From NCBI GenBank assembly GCA_030145205.1, contig JAQYVZ010000001.1, forward strand, positions 124,001-188,000: a DNA stretch of 64,000 nucleotides, read 5' to 3'. Below, in pieces: positions 54,751-64,000 of the stretch. A model generated the notes under the pieces. That model worked only from the letters and a program-made list of their open reading frames with translations. It made no database searches and was not told the DNA's origin. Numbering within the stretch: position 1 is the stretch's first letter; every line of letters begins with the position of its first letter. Source of the DNA: Desulfuromonadales bacterium (lineage in GTDB: Bacteria; Desulfobacterota; Desulfuromonadia; Desulfuromonadales; BM103). A program made the translations under genes and the position numbers.

Positions 54751-55248
54751 ACGGAAGCCCTCCTGCAGAGGCGATTGTCATCCAATCACCCAAGGCTTGA
54801 ACAGCTGGAATTTTAGCAGGAACCTGTCTTAAACAAAAGCAAAACTACGCTTACGACAAGGCCCACCCACCCTCTGACAGAGAGTTCCATGGAGGAGCTT
54901 GCTTTCTCCATCCCGATCATTCGCAAAAAGGACATCAAAATCCAATATGGCGAACCTTGGCCAATAAGTTTTAAGGATCCGAAGCCGCGATAAGTCCTCT
55001 TCCATCAAGATTTTCCACACGGGTCTTAACATCTGGCAATAACACAACAGTTATGGCATGATGTGTCCCCGTTTCGCAGCGGAGCCATTGCCGTTTCAGG
55101 GCAAACTGTTAGGATTAATCCATGCCCTGTGATGATTGCACCCCTGACAATACTTGTCGCACGGCATCGGGACTGGCCAGGCGGTTTTTACTACCTGTAG
55201 CTCTTGACTCCCATTCACCCTGCGTTCATACGATAATTGGAGCCCTCG
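54751..55248. other. 498-base intergenic region
   Basis: No gene with a convincing start was found. Minus-strand codons 54829-55047 form a short open frame without a ribosome site or recognisable product. A plus-strand frame at 55122-55259 would give 45 residues starting MPCDDC but overlaps the M16 start. GATGTGTCCCC near 55063 is similar to a motif seen near 7.2 kb. It probably carries the promoters of the divergent kinase and protease genes. Confidence 0.5.
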
Positions 55249-58206
55249 ATGCCCGATAAACTCCCCCAGGCCGGTAGCCGGCTGGGCCGCCACCATGTTG
55301 ACCGTATACAACCGATTCCGGAACTGAACATCACCCTTCTCAGCCTGACCCATGAGCCGACCGGTGCCCGTCACCTCCATGTGGCCTGCGACGATCCGAA
55401 CAACGTGTTTGCCGTCGGCTTCCGCACGCCGCCGTCCGATTCAACCGGCGTGCCGCACATTCTCGAGCATACGGTGCTGTGCGGCTCAGAAGGCTTCCCG
55501 GTCCGCGACCCCTTCTTCGCCATGCTGAAACGCAGTCTGAACACCTTCATGAATGCGATGACAGCGGCCGACTGGACCTTCTATCCGGTCGCCAGCATGA
55601 ACGGCAAAGACTTCGACAACCTGATGGGCATCTACCTGGATGCCGTTTTCTTTCCGCTGCTGCGGGAAAATGACTTCCGCCAAGAGGGCCACCGTTTCGA
55701 GTTCAGCGATCTGCAAGACAGCAAGTCCCAACTGGAAATCAAAGGCGTGGTGTTCAACGAGATGAAGGGCGCCATGGCCGACCCATCATCCTTGCTCGGC
55801 CGTCGCCTGACCCGGGCGCTCTTTCCGAACACCTGCTACGGTGTGAATTCTGGTGGGGAACCGCTGGACATCCCGGATTTGACCTGGGAGCAACTGAGAA
55901 GCTTTCACCAGACTTTCTATCACCCGAGCAACAGCTGGTTCTTCACTTACGGCGACATGCCCCTGGAAGGACACCTCGCAAAGATCGAAAAACTGGCTTT
56001 GAGCCGGTTCGAGCACCTGGATGTCGACAGTGAGATCCCGCTGGAAACGCGACTCACCGCCCCGCTCAGCGTCGAGGAGACCTTTCCCATCAACAGCCCG
56101 GACGATCTCGCTGGCCGCAGCATGTTCCAGATGGCCTGGCTGACTTGCCCGATTGAGGACACCTTCGAGCGGGCGGCCTTCGGTATCCTGACCAACCTGC
56201 TGATCGGCAACCCGGCAGCGCCCCTGTACCAGGCCCTGCTCGATTCCCGCCTGGGAGAGAACCTCTGTCCGGGCGTCGGCTATCATGACGACTACCGCGA
56301 CACCTTCTTCGCAGCAGGACTGCAGGGAACCGACCCCGAGCAAACCGCCGCGATCGAAAAAGTCATTCTCGAGACCCTCGAAAAGGCAGCGGCCGAAGGC
56401 TTTCCCGCTGAGAGGGTTGCTGCGGCCCTGCACCAACATGAATTTGCTGCCCGTGAAGTTTCCGGCGACCAGTACCCATACGGTCTCAGTCTGCTGATGC
56501 GCATTCTCGGCCCCTGGCTGCACGCCGACGACCCGATCTCGCCGCTGCAGATTGAACAGAACCTGGATCGGCTGCGACAAGCGACCCAAGATCCGCAATT
56601 CTTTCCGACGCTAATCCGGAAGCACCTGCTCGACAACCCGCACCGGGTCAGCATGCTGCTGCGCCCGGACCCGGGCCACGCTGAACGAGAGGAATGTGCC
56701 CTTCAGGAACGTCTCGACCAGTTTGAACAGCAACTGGAGGAAGCGGATCGGCAGAAACTGGTTGAAGATGCCATCGCACTGGCACACAGCCAGGATATTG
56801 AGGATGACACGTCCTGTCTGCCAACCCTCGAACTCGACGACATCGACCAGCAGGAGCCACCAGTCGCGTTTCAGAAAACACGCGTTGCGGGTCAGGATAT
56901 CTTCTGGTTCGATCAGCCAACCAACGGCATCACCTTCCTGAGCCTGCAGTTCGACACTGCGGGACTGCCCCCGGAACTGCGGCCCTATCTGCCGCTGTTC
57001 TGCGCGCTTCTGCCCCAAGTCGGCGCTGCCGGACAAGACTACCTGGAGAGGGCTCGGAGATTGTCTGCAGCAACCGGCGGCATCCGTCTCGCGACCAACC
57101 TTATGACCAACCCGGCCAACCTGGATCAGGTCCAGGCTGTCATTGACCTGCGTGGCAAAGCACTGACGCGCAACCAGAAGCAGCTGGGTGACATTCTGGT
57201 CGATATGCTGAGCGCACCGGACTTTGACGACTTGGCCCGACTGAAGACCGTGATCGGTCAGGTCAAGGTCTCCATGGAAAATTCGATTGCCGGCTCCGGC
57301 CATTCCTTTGCCGCCCGCTCGGCTGCCAGAGGCCTGACCCCGGCGGCGCAATTGCGCGAAGAGTGGTCGGGTTTCTCCCAATTGACGCTGATCCGTGAGG
57401 CGGCGTCCCGCGATGAACAGGGTATTGCCAAACTGGCCGACATTTTCAAAAGGATCGCCGGGGGACTGCTTTGCCAGCAGAATGTCGCTGCGGCAGTCAC
57501 CGCGGAACTGGCGGACCATGAGGGCATGCGGCAACCGCTCAGCAAGGTTCTCGAAGCACTCGCCGCTGGCAAGTCACATCCGCAAACAGAAGTGCAGGCC
57601 TTTGTGCCGCAGAAACAGGTGGTCGGCTGGGCCTACAATATCCCGGTGGCCTATGTCGCCAAGGTCTTTCGCACCCTGCCCTTCGTACATCAGGACACAG
57701 CCCCACTGATGGTCTTGTCCAAACTGTTGCGGGCGAATTTCCTGCATCGGGAGATTCGTGAAAAGGGCGGCGCTTACGGTGGCCTGGCTGGCACCGACAA
57801 CGAAGGGGGGCTTTTCTCCATGCTCTCCTACCGCGATCCACACATGACAAGAACCCTGGACGTTTATCGTCAGGCAATTGACTGGGCCAGCGCCGGCGAG
57901 TTTCCCGACGAGATGGTCAAGGAAGCGATTCTGGCAGTGTTCGGCGAACTGGACCGGCCCCTGTCACCGGGTGGCCGGGGCTACCGTGAGTTTCTACACC
58001 AGCAGCAGGGGCTGACCCTTGCGATGCGCCAGGCGCAGCGTGATGCTCTCCTTGCTGTCACCGGCGACGATCTCGCCCGCGTCGCCAGAACCTGGCTGGC
58101 AGACCGCTGGAACCAGAGTGCCACCGGCATTCTTGGCGGTGATGAGATGTTCGAGGCAGCAGGTGATGCCCTCAAACAACTCGACATGAAAATCCAGAAA
58201 ATCTAG
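55249..58206 (+). CDS. M16C zinc metalloprotease, presequence-protease-like
   Basis: A 985-residue inverzincin. The zinc motif HILEH (in STGVPHILEHTVLCGSEGF) is in the first domain, with the distal Glu in the following helix, then a non-catalytic second half. Length and the SLNTFMNAMTAADWTFYPVAS segment match the PreP/M16C group, which degrades short peptides in a closed chamber. No signal peptide is seen, so it should be cytoplasmic. The ATG at 55249 has GGAG upstream. Threonine aldolase follows 8 bases later, so the two are one operon. Confidence 0.93.
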   Translation: MPDKLPQAGSRLGRHHVDRIQPIPELNITLLSLTHEPTGARHLHVACDDPNNVFAVGFRTPPSDSTGVPHILEHTVLCGSEGFPVRDPFFAMLKRSLNTFMNAMTAADWTFYPVASMNGKDFDNLMGIYLDAVFFPLLRENDFRQEGHRFEFSDLQDSKSQLEIKGVVFNEMKGAMADPSSLLGRRLTRALFPNTCYGVNSGGEPLDIPDLTWEQLRSFHQTFYHPSNSWFFTYGDMPLEGHLAKIEKLALSRFEHLDVDSEIPLETRLTAPLSVEETFPINSPDDLAGRSMFQMAWLTCPIEDTFERAAFGILTNLLIGNPAAPLYQALLDSRLGENLCPGVGYHDDYRDTFFAAGLQGTDPEQTAAIEKVILETLEKAAAEGFPAERVAAALHQHEFAAREVSGDQYPYGLSLLMRILGPWLHADDPISPLQIEQNLDRLRQATQDPQFFPTLIRKHLLDNPHRVSMLLRPDPGHAEREECALQERLDQFEQQLEEADRQKLVEDAIALAHSQDIEDDTSCLPTLELDDIDQQEPPVAFQKTRVAGQDIFWFDQPTNGITFLSLQFDTAGLPPELRPYLPLFCALLPQVGAAGQDYLERARRLSAATGGIRLATNLMTNPANLDQVQAVIDLRGKALTRNQKQLGDILVDMLSAPDFDDLARLKTVIGQVKVSMENSIAGSGHSFAARSAARGLTPAAQLREEWSGFSQLTLIREAASRDEQGIAKLADIFKRIAGGLLCQQNVAAAVTAELADHEGMRQPLSKVLEALAAGKSHPQTEVQAFVPQKQVVGWAYNIPVAYVAKVFRTLPFVHQDTAPLMVLSKLLRANFLHREIREKGGAYGGLAGTDNEGGLFSMLSYRDPHMTRTLDVYRQAIDWASAGEFPDEMVKEAILAVFGELDRPLSPGGRGYREFLHQQQGLTLAMRQAQRDALLAVTGDDLARVARTWLADRWNQSATGILGGDEMFEAAGDALKQLDMKIQKI

Positions 58207-58214
58207 GAATTCCC

Positions 58215-59261
58215 ATGACCAATCGCCCTGGAAACCAGTTCGCCAGTGATAATTACGCAGGAATCTGTCCCGAAGCCTGGCAGGCCATGGAACAGGCTAA
58301 CCACGGTTTTGCGACCAGCTACGGCGATGATGCCTGGACGCTGCAAGCCTGCAATGCACTGCGTGATTTCTTCGAAACCGACTGTGAGGTCTTTTTCGCG
58401 TTCAACGGCACGGCCGCAAACTCCCTGGCGTTGGCCTCGCTCTGCCAGTCGTACCACAGCGTCATTTGCCACGAAACAGCGCATGTCGAAACCGACGAAT
58501 GCGGCGCCATGGAGTTTTTTTCCAACGGCACCAAGCTACTGACGGTCTCAGGTCCGGACGGTAAGGTCGACCTGGCAGAGGTAGAACATACGGTCAACAA
58601 GCGCGCCGACATCCATTATCCGAAACCGAAGGCGCTGTCGATCACTCAATCCACCGAGCTCGGCACCCTTTACACGCCGGATGAACTGGTGGCCATACAT
58701 GGGACAACCAAACGCCTGGGCCTGAAGCTGCATATGGACGGTGCCCGCTTTGCAAATGCCCTGGCCAGCCTGCAGCTGCCACCGAAAGAGCTGACCTGGC
58801 GTGCGGGTGTGGATGTTCTGACGTTTGGAGGGACGAAATCGGGGATGGCCTATGGCGAAGCCGTGGTCTTCTTTGACCGGGAAATGGCTGGCGAGTTCGA
58901 TTACCGCTGCAAACAAGCCGGCCAGCTTGCTTCGAAGATGCGTTTTCTGGCCGCGCCCTGGATGGGGTTGCTCAAAGAAGGCGCCCTGCTCCGACACGCT
59001 GCGCACGCCAACCGCTGCGCCCGCTCCCTGTCGGAGCAGCTGGCAGCCATTCCGAACGTCAGCATGGTCCACCCGACCGAGGCCAATGCGGTCTTCATCC
59101 AGATTCCTGAACAGGCGATTGAGGAGCTGCGTCGCAAAGGGTGGGTGTTCTATACCTTCATCGGCTCAGGACATTGCCGCTTTATGTGTTCTTGGGCAAC
59201 AACCGATGCGGATGTAACCAGCCTAGTTGAAGATGTCAAAAAGGCCGTCGGCCAAGGGTAA
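58215..59261 (+). CDS. ltaE: low-specificity L-threonine aldolase
   Basis: A 348-residue PLP enzyme (fold type I) that splits L-threonine or allo-threonine to glycine and acetaldehyde. The start (FASDNYAGICPEAWQAM) is typical, and the PLP Lys is in LTFGGTKSGMAYGE. HMDGARFANAL binds the cofactor. It follows the M16C protease with TAGGAATT before its ATG; the link may be peptide and amino acid salvage. An intervening terminator before mogA was not seen. Confidence 0.92.
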   Translation: MTNRPGNQFASDNYAGICPEAWQAMEQANHGFATSYGDDAWTLQACNALRDFFETDCEVFFAFNGTAANSLALASLCQSYHSVICHETAHVETDECGAMEFFSNGTKLLTVSGPDGKVDLAEVEHTVNKRADIHYPKPKALSITQSTELGTLYTPDELVAIHGTTKRLGLKLHMDGARFANALASLQLPPKELTWRAGVDVLTFGGTKSGMAYGEAVVFFDREMAGEFDYRCKQAGQLASKMRFLAAPWMGLLKEGALLRHAAHANRCARSLSEQLAAIPNVSMVHPTEANAVFIQIPEQAIEELRRKGWVFYTFIGSGHCRFMCSWATTDADVTSLVEDVKKAVGQG

Positions 59262-59273
59262 AGGAACGCGTCT

Positions 59274-59777
59274 TCAGGGGACGGCACACTCGGTAGGATC
59301 TCCGCCGATCTTCAGAATCGCGTGTTCCAGGGCTGGCATGACCACAGCCAGGTTCTCCCGCACCCCTTTCGGACTACCGGGCAGGTTGACGATCAGGGTG
59401 GTGCCACGCACCCCGGCCAGCGCCCGTGACAGCATGGCGTGCGGCGTGACCTCCAGGCTGCGCTGCCGCATCGCCTCCGCCATGCCGGGAATCTCGTAGT
59501 CGAGAATTTGCCGGGTGGCTTGCGGGGTCACGTCTCGCGGGCTGACGCCGGTCCCGCCGGTGGTCAGGATCAGGTCGAGCTGCTCCCGGTCGGACCAGTC
59601 CCGCAGGCAGGTGACAATTGTCTCGAGATCGTCCGGCAGGATCTGTGCGCAGGCGACCTCGCCGAGTTCAGCAACCATCTCCCTGACAACCTGCCCGCTG
59701 GCGTCCTCACGTTCGCCGCGCGAGCCCTTGTCCGACAGGGTGAGAATCCCGATCCGAAACTGTTTGGCCTTTTCCAT
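59274..59777 (-). CDS. mogA: molybdopterin adenylyltransferase
   Basis: A 167-residue MogA/MoaB-type enzyme that adenylates molybdopterin before molybdate insertion. The MPT-binding motif TTGGTGVSPRDVTPQAT is central and NLPGSPKGVRENL near the C-terminus is typical. Molybdenum or tungsten enzymes are common in anaerobes of this group. It is the last gene of a minus-strand run that starts at the EF-G-like gene. Its neighbours are unrelated. Confidence 0.9.
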   Translation of the reverse strand: MEKAKQFRIGILTLSDKGSRGEREDASGQVVREMVAELGEVACAQILPDDLETIVTCLRDWSDREQLDLILTTGGTGVSPRDVTPQATRQILDYEIPGMAEAMRQRSLEVTPHAMLSRALAGVRGTTLIVNLPGSPKGVRENLAVVMPALEHAILKIGGDPTECAVP

Positions 59778-59818
59778 CTACTGCTCCTTGGGGGCACGTC
59801 ATCGCACCGATCTGCGTG

Positions 59819-60871
59819 CTATGATCGTTTCGCCTTGCGTTCCAGTTCCTTGCGCGCGGACGTGGAAAGGATCGTTTGCACATTACGGCTGCGCGCCAAA
59901 TCCTTGAGGTCCTTCTGGTTCAGAAAAGGCACCATACGTATCGCTTTTGGCAGCGGCGTTTTCGGATGCATCACCAGAGCCTTCTTAATTTCATACAGCT
60001 TCATCCAGTCCTTGTTGAGCAAGATCAGGCGAATCATCTCGTCGCTCGACTGTTTATTGCGCGCAATGGCGACAACCTCGCCATCGGTAATGCGTGGGTT
60101 TTTCATCACCCCGGCCTGCACCAGCTTGTTGGCATCTTTGGTCAGCAGACTACGCCATTCTTTATCGCCCGTCAGGCCCATCTTGATCTTTTCCGAGACC
60201 TTCAGGGTTAAGGAAATCTGGTACTTGGACAGCTCCCCTTCTTCTTCGATTTCTCCATCAATTTCTTCATCGATATCCGCCTCGCCCGTCGTTTCTCCGG
60301 TATCGGGCAGCTCCTCCTCGGTCGGTTCTTCGGCGGAAACCTCAGCCTGAGTCTGGTCATCAGCCGGTTCTTGCCAACCGAAACGAAACTTCAGGGTCCG
60401 TTCCGCCTGAGGGTTTTCGAGGATGGCGTCGATAATTTCCGGGCAGCGCTCCAGCCAGCCCTGATGATTGGCAAGCCGCTCGAGCACAGCCGACGGCGCC
60501 GTTCTGGCCAGATGCAGCAAAGTTGCATCCTGAACCTGAGGATTGACAATGATCGCCCCAGCGAGTTCATCCTCGCTCCCCCTGACCCTGGCAACCAGTT
60601 CGAGCAGGTGAGGCCCGACCCCGTCATCCTGCAAGACAGGCAGGACGACAGCTGTCGGCAACTGCCGCAAGGTCGTGACAGCCGTCTTACGCAGCTCAGC
60701 ATCCTTGCCACCGCAGAAAAACAGGAGCACCGTCAACAATTCCTTGCCGGAAAGAGGAAGAGCTCCCCGTGCAGCAGACAGCTGAACATCACGGGGAGCT
60801 CCTTTGGCAACGATTTGCGCAACCTGCGGGGAAACCTTCAGGCGCTTATGGGGAGTATCATTCTGTCCCAT
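59819..60871 (-). CDS. unrecognised protein with helical-repeat N-terminus and acidic linker
   Basis: A 350-residue cytoplasmic protein I cannot assign to a named family. The first 150 residues look like HEAT-type helical repeats (LRKTAVTTLRQLPTAVVLPVLQDD), followed by a very acidic linker (about 175-220, rich in Glu and Asp), and a basic helical C-terminus ending in KELERKAKRS. Similar proteins appear in related Deltaproteobacteria as hypothetical. The start is chosen at ATG 60871; a TTG three bases before is possible. It lies between a SPOR-domain gene and mogA, which gives no clear role. Confidence 0.6.
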   Translation of the reverse strand: MGQNDTPHKRLKVSPQVAQIVAKGAPRDVQLSAARGALPLSGKELLTVLLFFCGGKDAELRKTAVTTLRQLPTAVVLPVLQDDGVGPHLLELVARVRGSEDELAGAIIVNPQVQDATLLHLARTAPSAVLERLANHQGWLERCPEIIDAILENPQAERTLKFRFGWQEPADDQTQAEVSAEEPTEEELPDTGETTGEADIDEEIDGEIEEEGELSKYQISLTLKVSEKIKMGLTGDKEWRSLLTKDANKLVQAGVMKNPRITDGEVVAIARNKQSSDEMIRLILLNKDWMKLYEIKKALVMHPKTPLPKAIRMVPFLNQKDLKDLARSRNVQTILSTSARKELERKAKRS

Positions 60872-60892
60872 CAATAAACACGTCTCTCCAGG

Positions 60893-62026
60893 TCAGGGGG
60901 CCACGACCCGGGCGGGGATGCCGGCGCTGACCGCCTTGCCGGCAGCCGCTGCGGCACTGGCGTCATCAGCAAACTGACCGAAACGAATCCGGCTTAACGT
61001 CTTCTCGACCTTGACCGGCTCTTCAACCAGGGCGATCCCCTCTTCGAGGAAACGGGCATTCAGTCGCTGGACATTCTTCAGGTCGGCAAATGAACCGGCA
61101 TAGATGACATGCTGGCCGCCCTTCATCATGCTAAACGCATCGGGGGTAATCCGCTTGATCTTCTCAAGCTCTGCAGGAATCTGTTCCTTCGGGAAACTGC
61201 CGACCTTCAAACGGATCAAGCGCACAGACGCTTTCTCCTGAGAAACCTCTGGTTCATAACCCAGTGTTCTGATTTTCTTTTCCAGTTCATCCCGCTGGGC
61301 CGCAAACAGAAAGGCGCCTGCATCCAGAGTGTAGGCTCCCGCAGTGACGGCAGAAGCTGCTGGCGGAGTCACCACCTCCTGCTTTTCCGCAACAGCGGCC
61401 GGCGCGGCTTTCTCGACCGCTTCGGTAGCCACTTCGGGCTCCTTGGTGGCATCGGCAGCAGGCGTCTCAGGCACGGGGATGGTAGCAGCAGGCTTTTCCG
61501 CTGCGGGCACAGCAACGGCAACCTTCTCCTGCTGAGCAGCTGGCGCATCAGCGACGGCAGGTGCCGCCTCAGCCTTTTGCTCGACAAGCTTCGGCGATGC
61601 TGGGACCGGGGTTGGCGTCGCCGCAGGCTTCGGCGGCGGGACAGAAACAACCTGCGTACTGGCTGATTTCGCCGGGGGCGCCTCGGAGCTCATCCCCCCC
61701 AGGCCCATAAAGTAGTAGGCCCCAGCTCCAACAGCAACAACCAGCAACAGAGCCATCAACAGGAGCCTGGCTCTGGAGCTGCCGCCCGCTGGCTCTTCAG
61801 GAGGAGGAGGCGGTTCAACCTCCTCCTCAGAAAAGTCCTCGGCCTCACTGAACAACTCAGGCGTTTCAGCAGCAGCTGTTTCCTCAGGCATTTCAGCAGC
61901 GTCCGACTCTTCAGGTTCTGGTAGAGGGTCGGACGCCTCCTGTTCAGCGTCAGCAAAAGCGTCGCTCAGGTCGGTTTCCGGAAAGTCATCATTGTCGTCA
62001 AAGGTGAATTCGTCCTTTTCAGGCAT
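60893..62026 (-). CDS. SPOR-domain membrane protein
   Basis: A 377-residue protein: an acidic cytoplasmic N-terminus (Asp/Glu-rich, 1-85), one transmembrane helix (about 90-110), a Pro/Ala/Lys-rich periplasmic linker, and a C-terminal SPOR domain (AGAYTLDAGAFLFAAQRDELEKKIRTLG, about 225 to the end). SPOR domains bind denuded glycan strands at the division septum. I start at ATG 62026, with GGAGG six bases upstream. It follows the EF-G-like gene by 42 bases. A septal role would match the ftsEX-envC cluster elsewhere in the window. Confidence 0.85.
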   Translation of the reverse strand: MPEKDEFTFDDNDDFPETDLSDAFADAEQEASDPLPEPEESDAAEMPEETAAAETPELFSEAEDFSEEEVEPPPPPEEPAGGSSRARLLLMALLLVVAVGAGAYYFMGLGGMSSEAPPAKSASTQVVSVPPPKPAATPTPVPASPKLVEQKAEAAPAVADAPAAQQEKVAVAVPAAEKPAATIPVPETPAADATKEPEVATEAVEKAAPAAVAEKQEVVTPPAASAVTAGAYTLDAGAFLFAAQRDELEKKIRTLGYEPEVSQEKASVRLIRLKVGSFPKEQIPAELEKIKRITPDAFSMMKGGQHVIYAGSFADLKNVQRLNARFLEEGIALVEEPVKVEKTLSRIRFGQFADDASAAAAAGKAVSAGIPARVVAP

Positions 62027-62068
62027 CTTCAACCTCCTTCTCTCCGGCTAAAACGCCGGGGGCCGCAA

Positions 62069-64000
62069 TCAGTCCTTGTTGACTTCTTCAAGTAGCTTGG
62101 CCGTCATATGGGACGGCATCTCTTCGTAATGCGAGAACTCCATGGTAAACAGACCACGGTCAGAAGTCATGGAACGCAGCTCCGGAGCGTATTTGAGCAC
62201 CTCAGACATCGGCACCTGCACCTTGACGATCTGGCTGGAACCCTGAGGATCAACCCCGAGGACCTTGCCGCGCCGCGAGTTCATGTCGCCGATCACATCG
62301 CCGATACAATCATCCGGGACTGTAATTTCCATCTCAACGATCGGCTCAAGAATCACCGGATTGGCGGCTTCACACGCTTTTTTGAATCCCATGGATCCGG
62401 CAATCTTGAATGCCATCTCCGACGAGTCGACCGAATGGTGCTGGCCGTCGTACAAAGTCACCCGGCAATCCTGCACCGGGAATCCACCCAAAGACCCTTT
62501 GTGGATCGTTTCCTGAATCCCTTTGTCGACTGCTGGAATAAATTGCCGCGGAACAACACCGCCGACAATTTTGTCGACAAATTCATAGCCACCGCCGCGA
62601 GGCAACGGCTCCACCCGGATGTGGATGTCGGCAAACTGACCCCGACCGCCCGACTGCTTCTTGTGGCGGTAGTGCTGTTCGACCGACTTCTTGATGGTCT
62701 CACGATAAGGGACCTTCGGCTCTTTGAGAAGAACCTCAACACCGAACTTGCGCGCCAGCTTCTCTATGGCAACCTCGACATGAACCTGGCCCATGCCGGA
62801 AATGATCATTTCCTTGGTCTCTTCGTCACGCTGGACGTTGAGAGCCGGGTCTTCCTCCATGATCCGCTGCAGACCGGAGAAAATTTTCTCCTCGTCGCCC
62901 TTGCTTTTCGGCTCAAGCGCAAACGAGATCACCGGCTTGAGACTCATGGGGCTATCGTAAATGATCGGCTTGCCGGAGTCACACAGGGTGTCGCCTGTGG
63001 TGGTCTCCTTCAGTTTGGCAACCGCCACGATATCGCCAGCCACCGCTTCGCCGACCGGCTTCTGCTTTTTGCCTTCCGGCAGCAGAATCTGGCCGATGCG
63101 CTCGTTGCAGTCCTTATTCGGATTAAACACACTGCTGTCCGACTTGACCGTCCCGGAATAGACGCGAAACAGGGTCAGCTTGCCGGTAAACGGATCGCTG
63201 ATCGTCTTGAACACCATGGCGGAGAATGGCGCGGACGGGTCGGGCTGACGCTCGTCCTGCTCGTCGTTCTTTGGGTTGGTGCCATACTGAGTGCCCTTAT
63301 CGATCGGTGAGGGCAGACAGGTGACGATACCGTCCAACAGCTGCCGGACACCGATGTTTGCCGAAGCACTGCCGCAGTACACCGGCAGAAACTGGCCGGT
63401 CAGAACACCTTCGCGCAGACCCTTGAGAATCTCTTCGTCGGTGAGTTCCTCGGTTTCGAGGTATTTCTCCATGAGATCGTCTTCAGTTTCGGCACAGGCT
63501 TCCATCAGCATGACGCGCAGTCGCGCGGCCTCATCCTGGTAATCCGCCGGGATATCGGCCTCATCGTAGGTCCCCTTCTCATCAAACTTGAAGAGCCGCG
63601 CTTTCATCTTGACCAGATCGATGACGCCTTTGAAATCTTCTTCCTCGCCGATCGGCATGTTGACCGCAACAGTTCGTGCCGACAAGGCCTTTTCGATATC
63701 ATCGACAGCCTGCAGATAGTTTGAACGCTCCCGGTCCAGCTTATTGACAAAAGCGATCCGTGGCACTTCAAACTCATCCGCCCATTTCCAGAGGGTCTGG
63801 GTCTGTGCTTTGACGCCGTCCACAGCTGAAACCAGCAGAACCGCACCGCCCAGAACACGCAGGCAGCCGCGGGTGTCATGCAGAAAGTTGGTGTATCCGG
63901 GGGTATCGACAATGTGCAGTTCATGGCCATTCCACTCGCAGTGATGCAGCTTGGAACTGATCGTAATCTTCCGCTTTACTTCCTCCGGCTCAAAATCCAT
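62069..64000 (-). CDS. EF-G-like translation GTPase (atypical type), N-terminus outside window
   Basis: The visible 643 residues include the end of switch I (FEPEEVKRKITI), then IVDTPGYTNFLHDTRG (G3), NKLDRE (G4), and domains II to V ending near MPSHMTAKLLEEVN. The G1 P-loop lies past the window edge. The catalytic-histidine position of G3, normally DTPGH, is Tyr (DTPGY), as known in the EF-G-2 branch. Such proteins are paralogues of the true elongation factor with unclear roles. The open frame reaches the window edge; the Met at 64000 is internal. Confidence 0.9.
   Translation of the reverse strand: MDFEPEEVKRKITISSKLHHCEWNGHELHIVDTPGYTNFLHDTRGCLRVLGGAVLLVSAVDGVKAQTQTLWKWADEFEVPRIAFVNKLDRERSNYLQAVDDIEKALSARTVAVNMPIGEEEDFKGVIDLVKMKARLFKFDEKGTYDEADIPADYQDEAARLRVMLMEACAETEDDLMEKYLETEELTDEEILKGLREGVLTGQFLPVYCGSASANIGVRQLLDGIVTCLPSPIDKGTQYGTNPKNDEQDERQPDPSAPFSAMVFKTISDPFTGKLTLFRVYSGTVKSDSSVFNPNKDCNERIGQILLPEGKKQKPVGEAVAGDIVAVAKLKETTTGDTLCDSGKPIIYDSPMSLKPVISFALEPKSKGDEEKIFSGLQRIMEEDPALNVQRDEETKEMIISGMGQVHVEVAIEKLARKFGVEVLLKEPKVPYRETIKKSVEQHYRHKKQSGGRGQFADIHIRVEPLPRGGGYEFVDKIVGGVVPRQFIPAVDKGIQETIHKGSLGGFPVQDCRVTLYDGQHHSVDSSEMAFKIAGSMGFKKACEAANPVILEPIVEMEITVPDDCIGDVIGDMNSRRGKVLGVDPQGSSQIVKVQVPMSEVLKYAPELRSMTSDRGLFTMEFSHYEEMPSHMTAKLLEEVNKD

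Noticed and set aside
54829-55047. 72-codon open frame on the minus strand in the kinase/protease gap
   Set aside because: No ribosome site, no recognisable features and no conserved neighbour.
55122-55259. 45-codon open frame starting MPCDDC
   Set aside because: It overlaps the M16C start and has no convincing ribosome site; two cysteines are not enough.
55786-57534. two open frames of about 270 and 307 codons on the minus strand
   Set aside because: Both are antisense to the M16C protease gene, with no family features.
62108-63310. 400-codon open frame on the plus strand
   Set aside because: It is antisense to the EF-G-like gene. Long antisense frames are expected at this GC content.

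Overview
The window is an ordinary-looking chromosomal segment of a Deltaproteobacterium, most probably of the Desulfuromonadales (Geobacter/Desulfuromonas/Pelobacter relatives). The evidence is a tri-haem PpcA-type cytochrome c7, a mixed Pil/Gsp type II secretion cluster, the xseA-M23-xseB-ispA-dxs and tig-clpP-clpX-lon-hup gene orders, DUF4388 and CHASE-type signalling proteins, and a GC-rich, densely packed, operonic layout. No insertion sequence, prophage, CRISPR array or rRNA was seen. The sensor gene at the left edge and the EF-G-like gene at the right edge are cut by the window.

Layout. 1-4.6 kb: partial membrane sensor, octaprenyl diphosphate synthase, zinc alcohol dehydrogenase, exported MsrA plus an alpha/beta hydrolase, and a small Cys-rich protein. 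4.6-7.2 kb: a response regulator, a membrane-anchored XRE-type regulator with a periplasmic EF-hand, and the divergent cytochrome c7. 7.3-11.5 kb: a candidate small RNA with an anti-Shine-Dalgarno loop, an antiporter/DUF3108/pyrophosphatase operon and an ArsR-family regulator. 11.5-15.2 kb: biotin operon bioW-bioF-bioH-bioC behind a clear BirA operator. 15.3-18.2 kb: a DUF4388 membrane protein and a receiver-GAF protein whose phosphoacceptor is Glu. 18.3-23.5 kb: xseA-M23-xseB-ispA-dxs. 23.6-25.1 kb: an orphan ParA/MinD-like ATPase.

25.1-39.6 kb is one long minus-strand run: gspF, gspE, pilM-, pilN-, pilO- and pilP-like genes, a secretin with a C-terminal cohesin-like domain, two pseudopilins, then ftsE, ftsX, envC, ctpA and a divergent polysaccharide deacetylase. 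This places an outer-membrane secretion machine beside the apparatus that opens peptidoglycan at division. 39.7-46.8 kb: seven tRNA genes in two clusters flanking the protein quality-control block (HU, Lon, ClpX, ClpP, trigger factor). 46.9-54.8 kb: tonB and a TonB-dependent receptor, diverging from a region with a Fur-box-like sequence, and convergent with an LVIVD beta-propeller membrane protein overlapping a hybrid histidine kinase. 55.2-64 kb: M16C protease, threonine aldolase, MogA, an unrecognised 350-residue protein, a SPOR-domain protein and an atypical EF-G.

Most genes are housekeeping. The least explained parts are the C-rich-loop RNA near 7.4 kb, the kinase/propeller/TonB-receptor locus, the membrane XRE regulator and its intergenic repeats, two homopolymer tracts in the DUF4388 gene, the receiver lacking its Asp, and the coexistence of two pimelate routes in one biotin operon.
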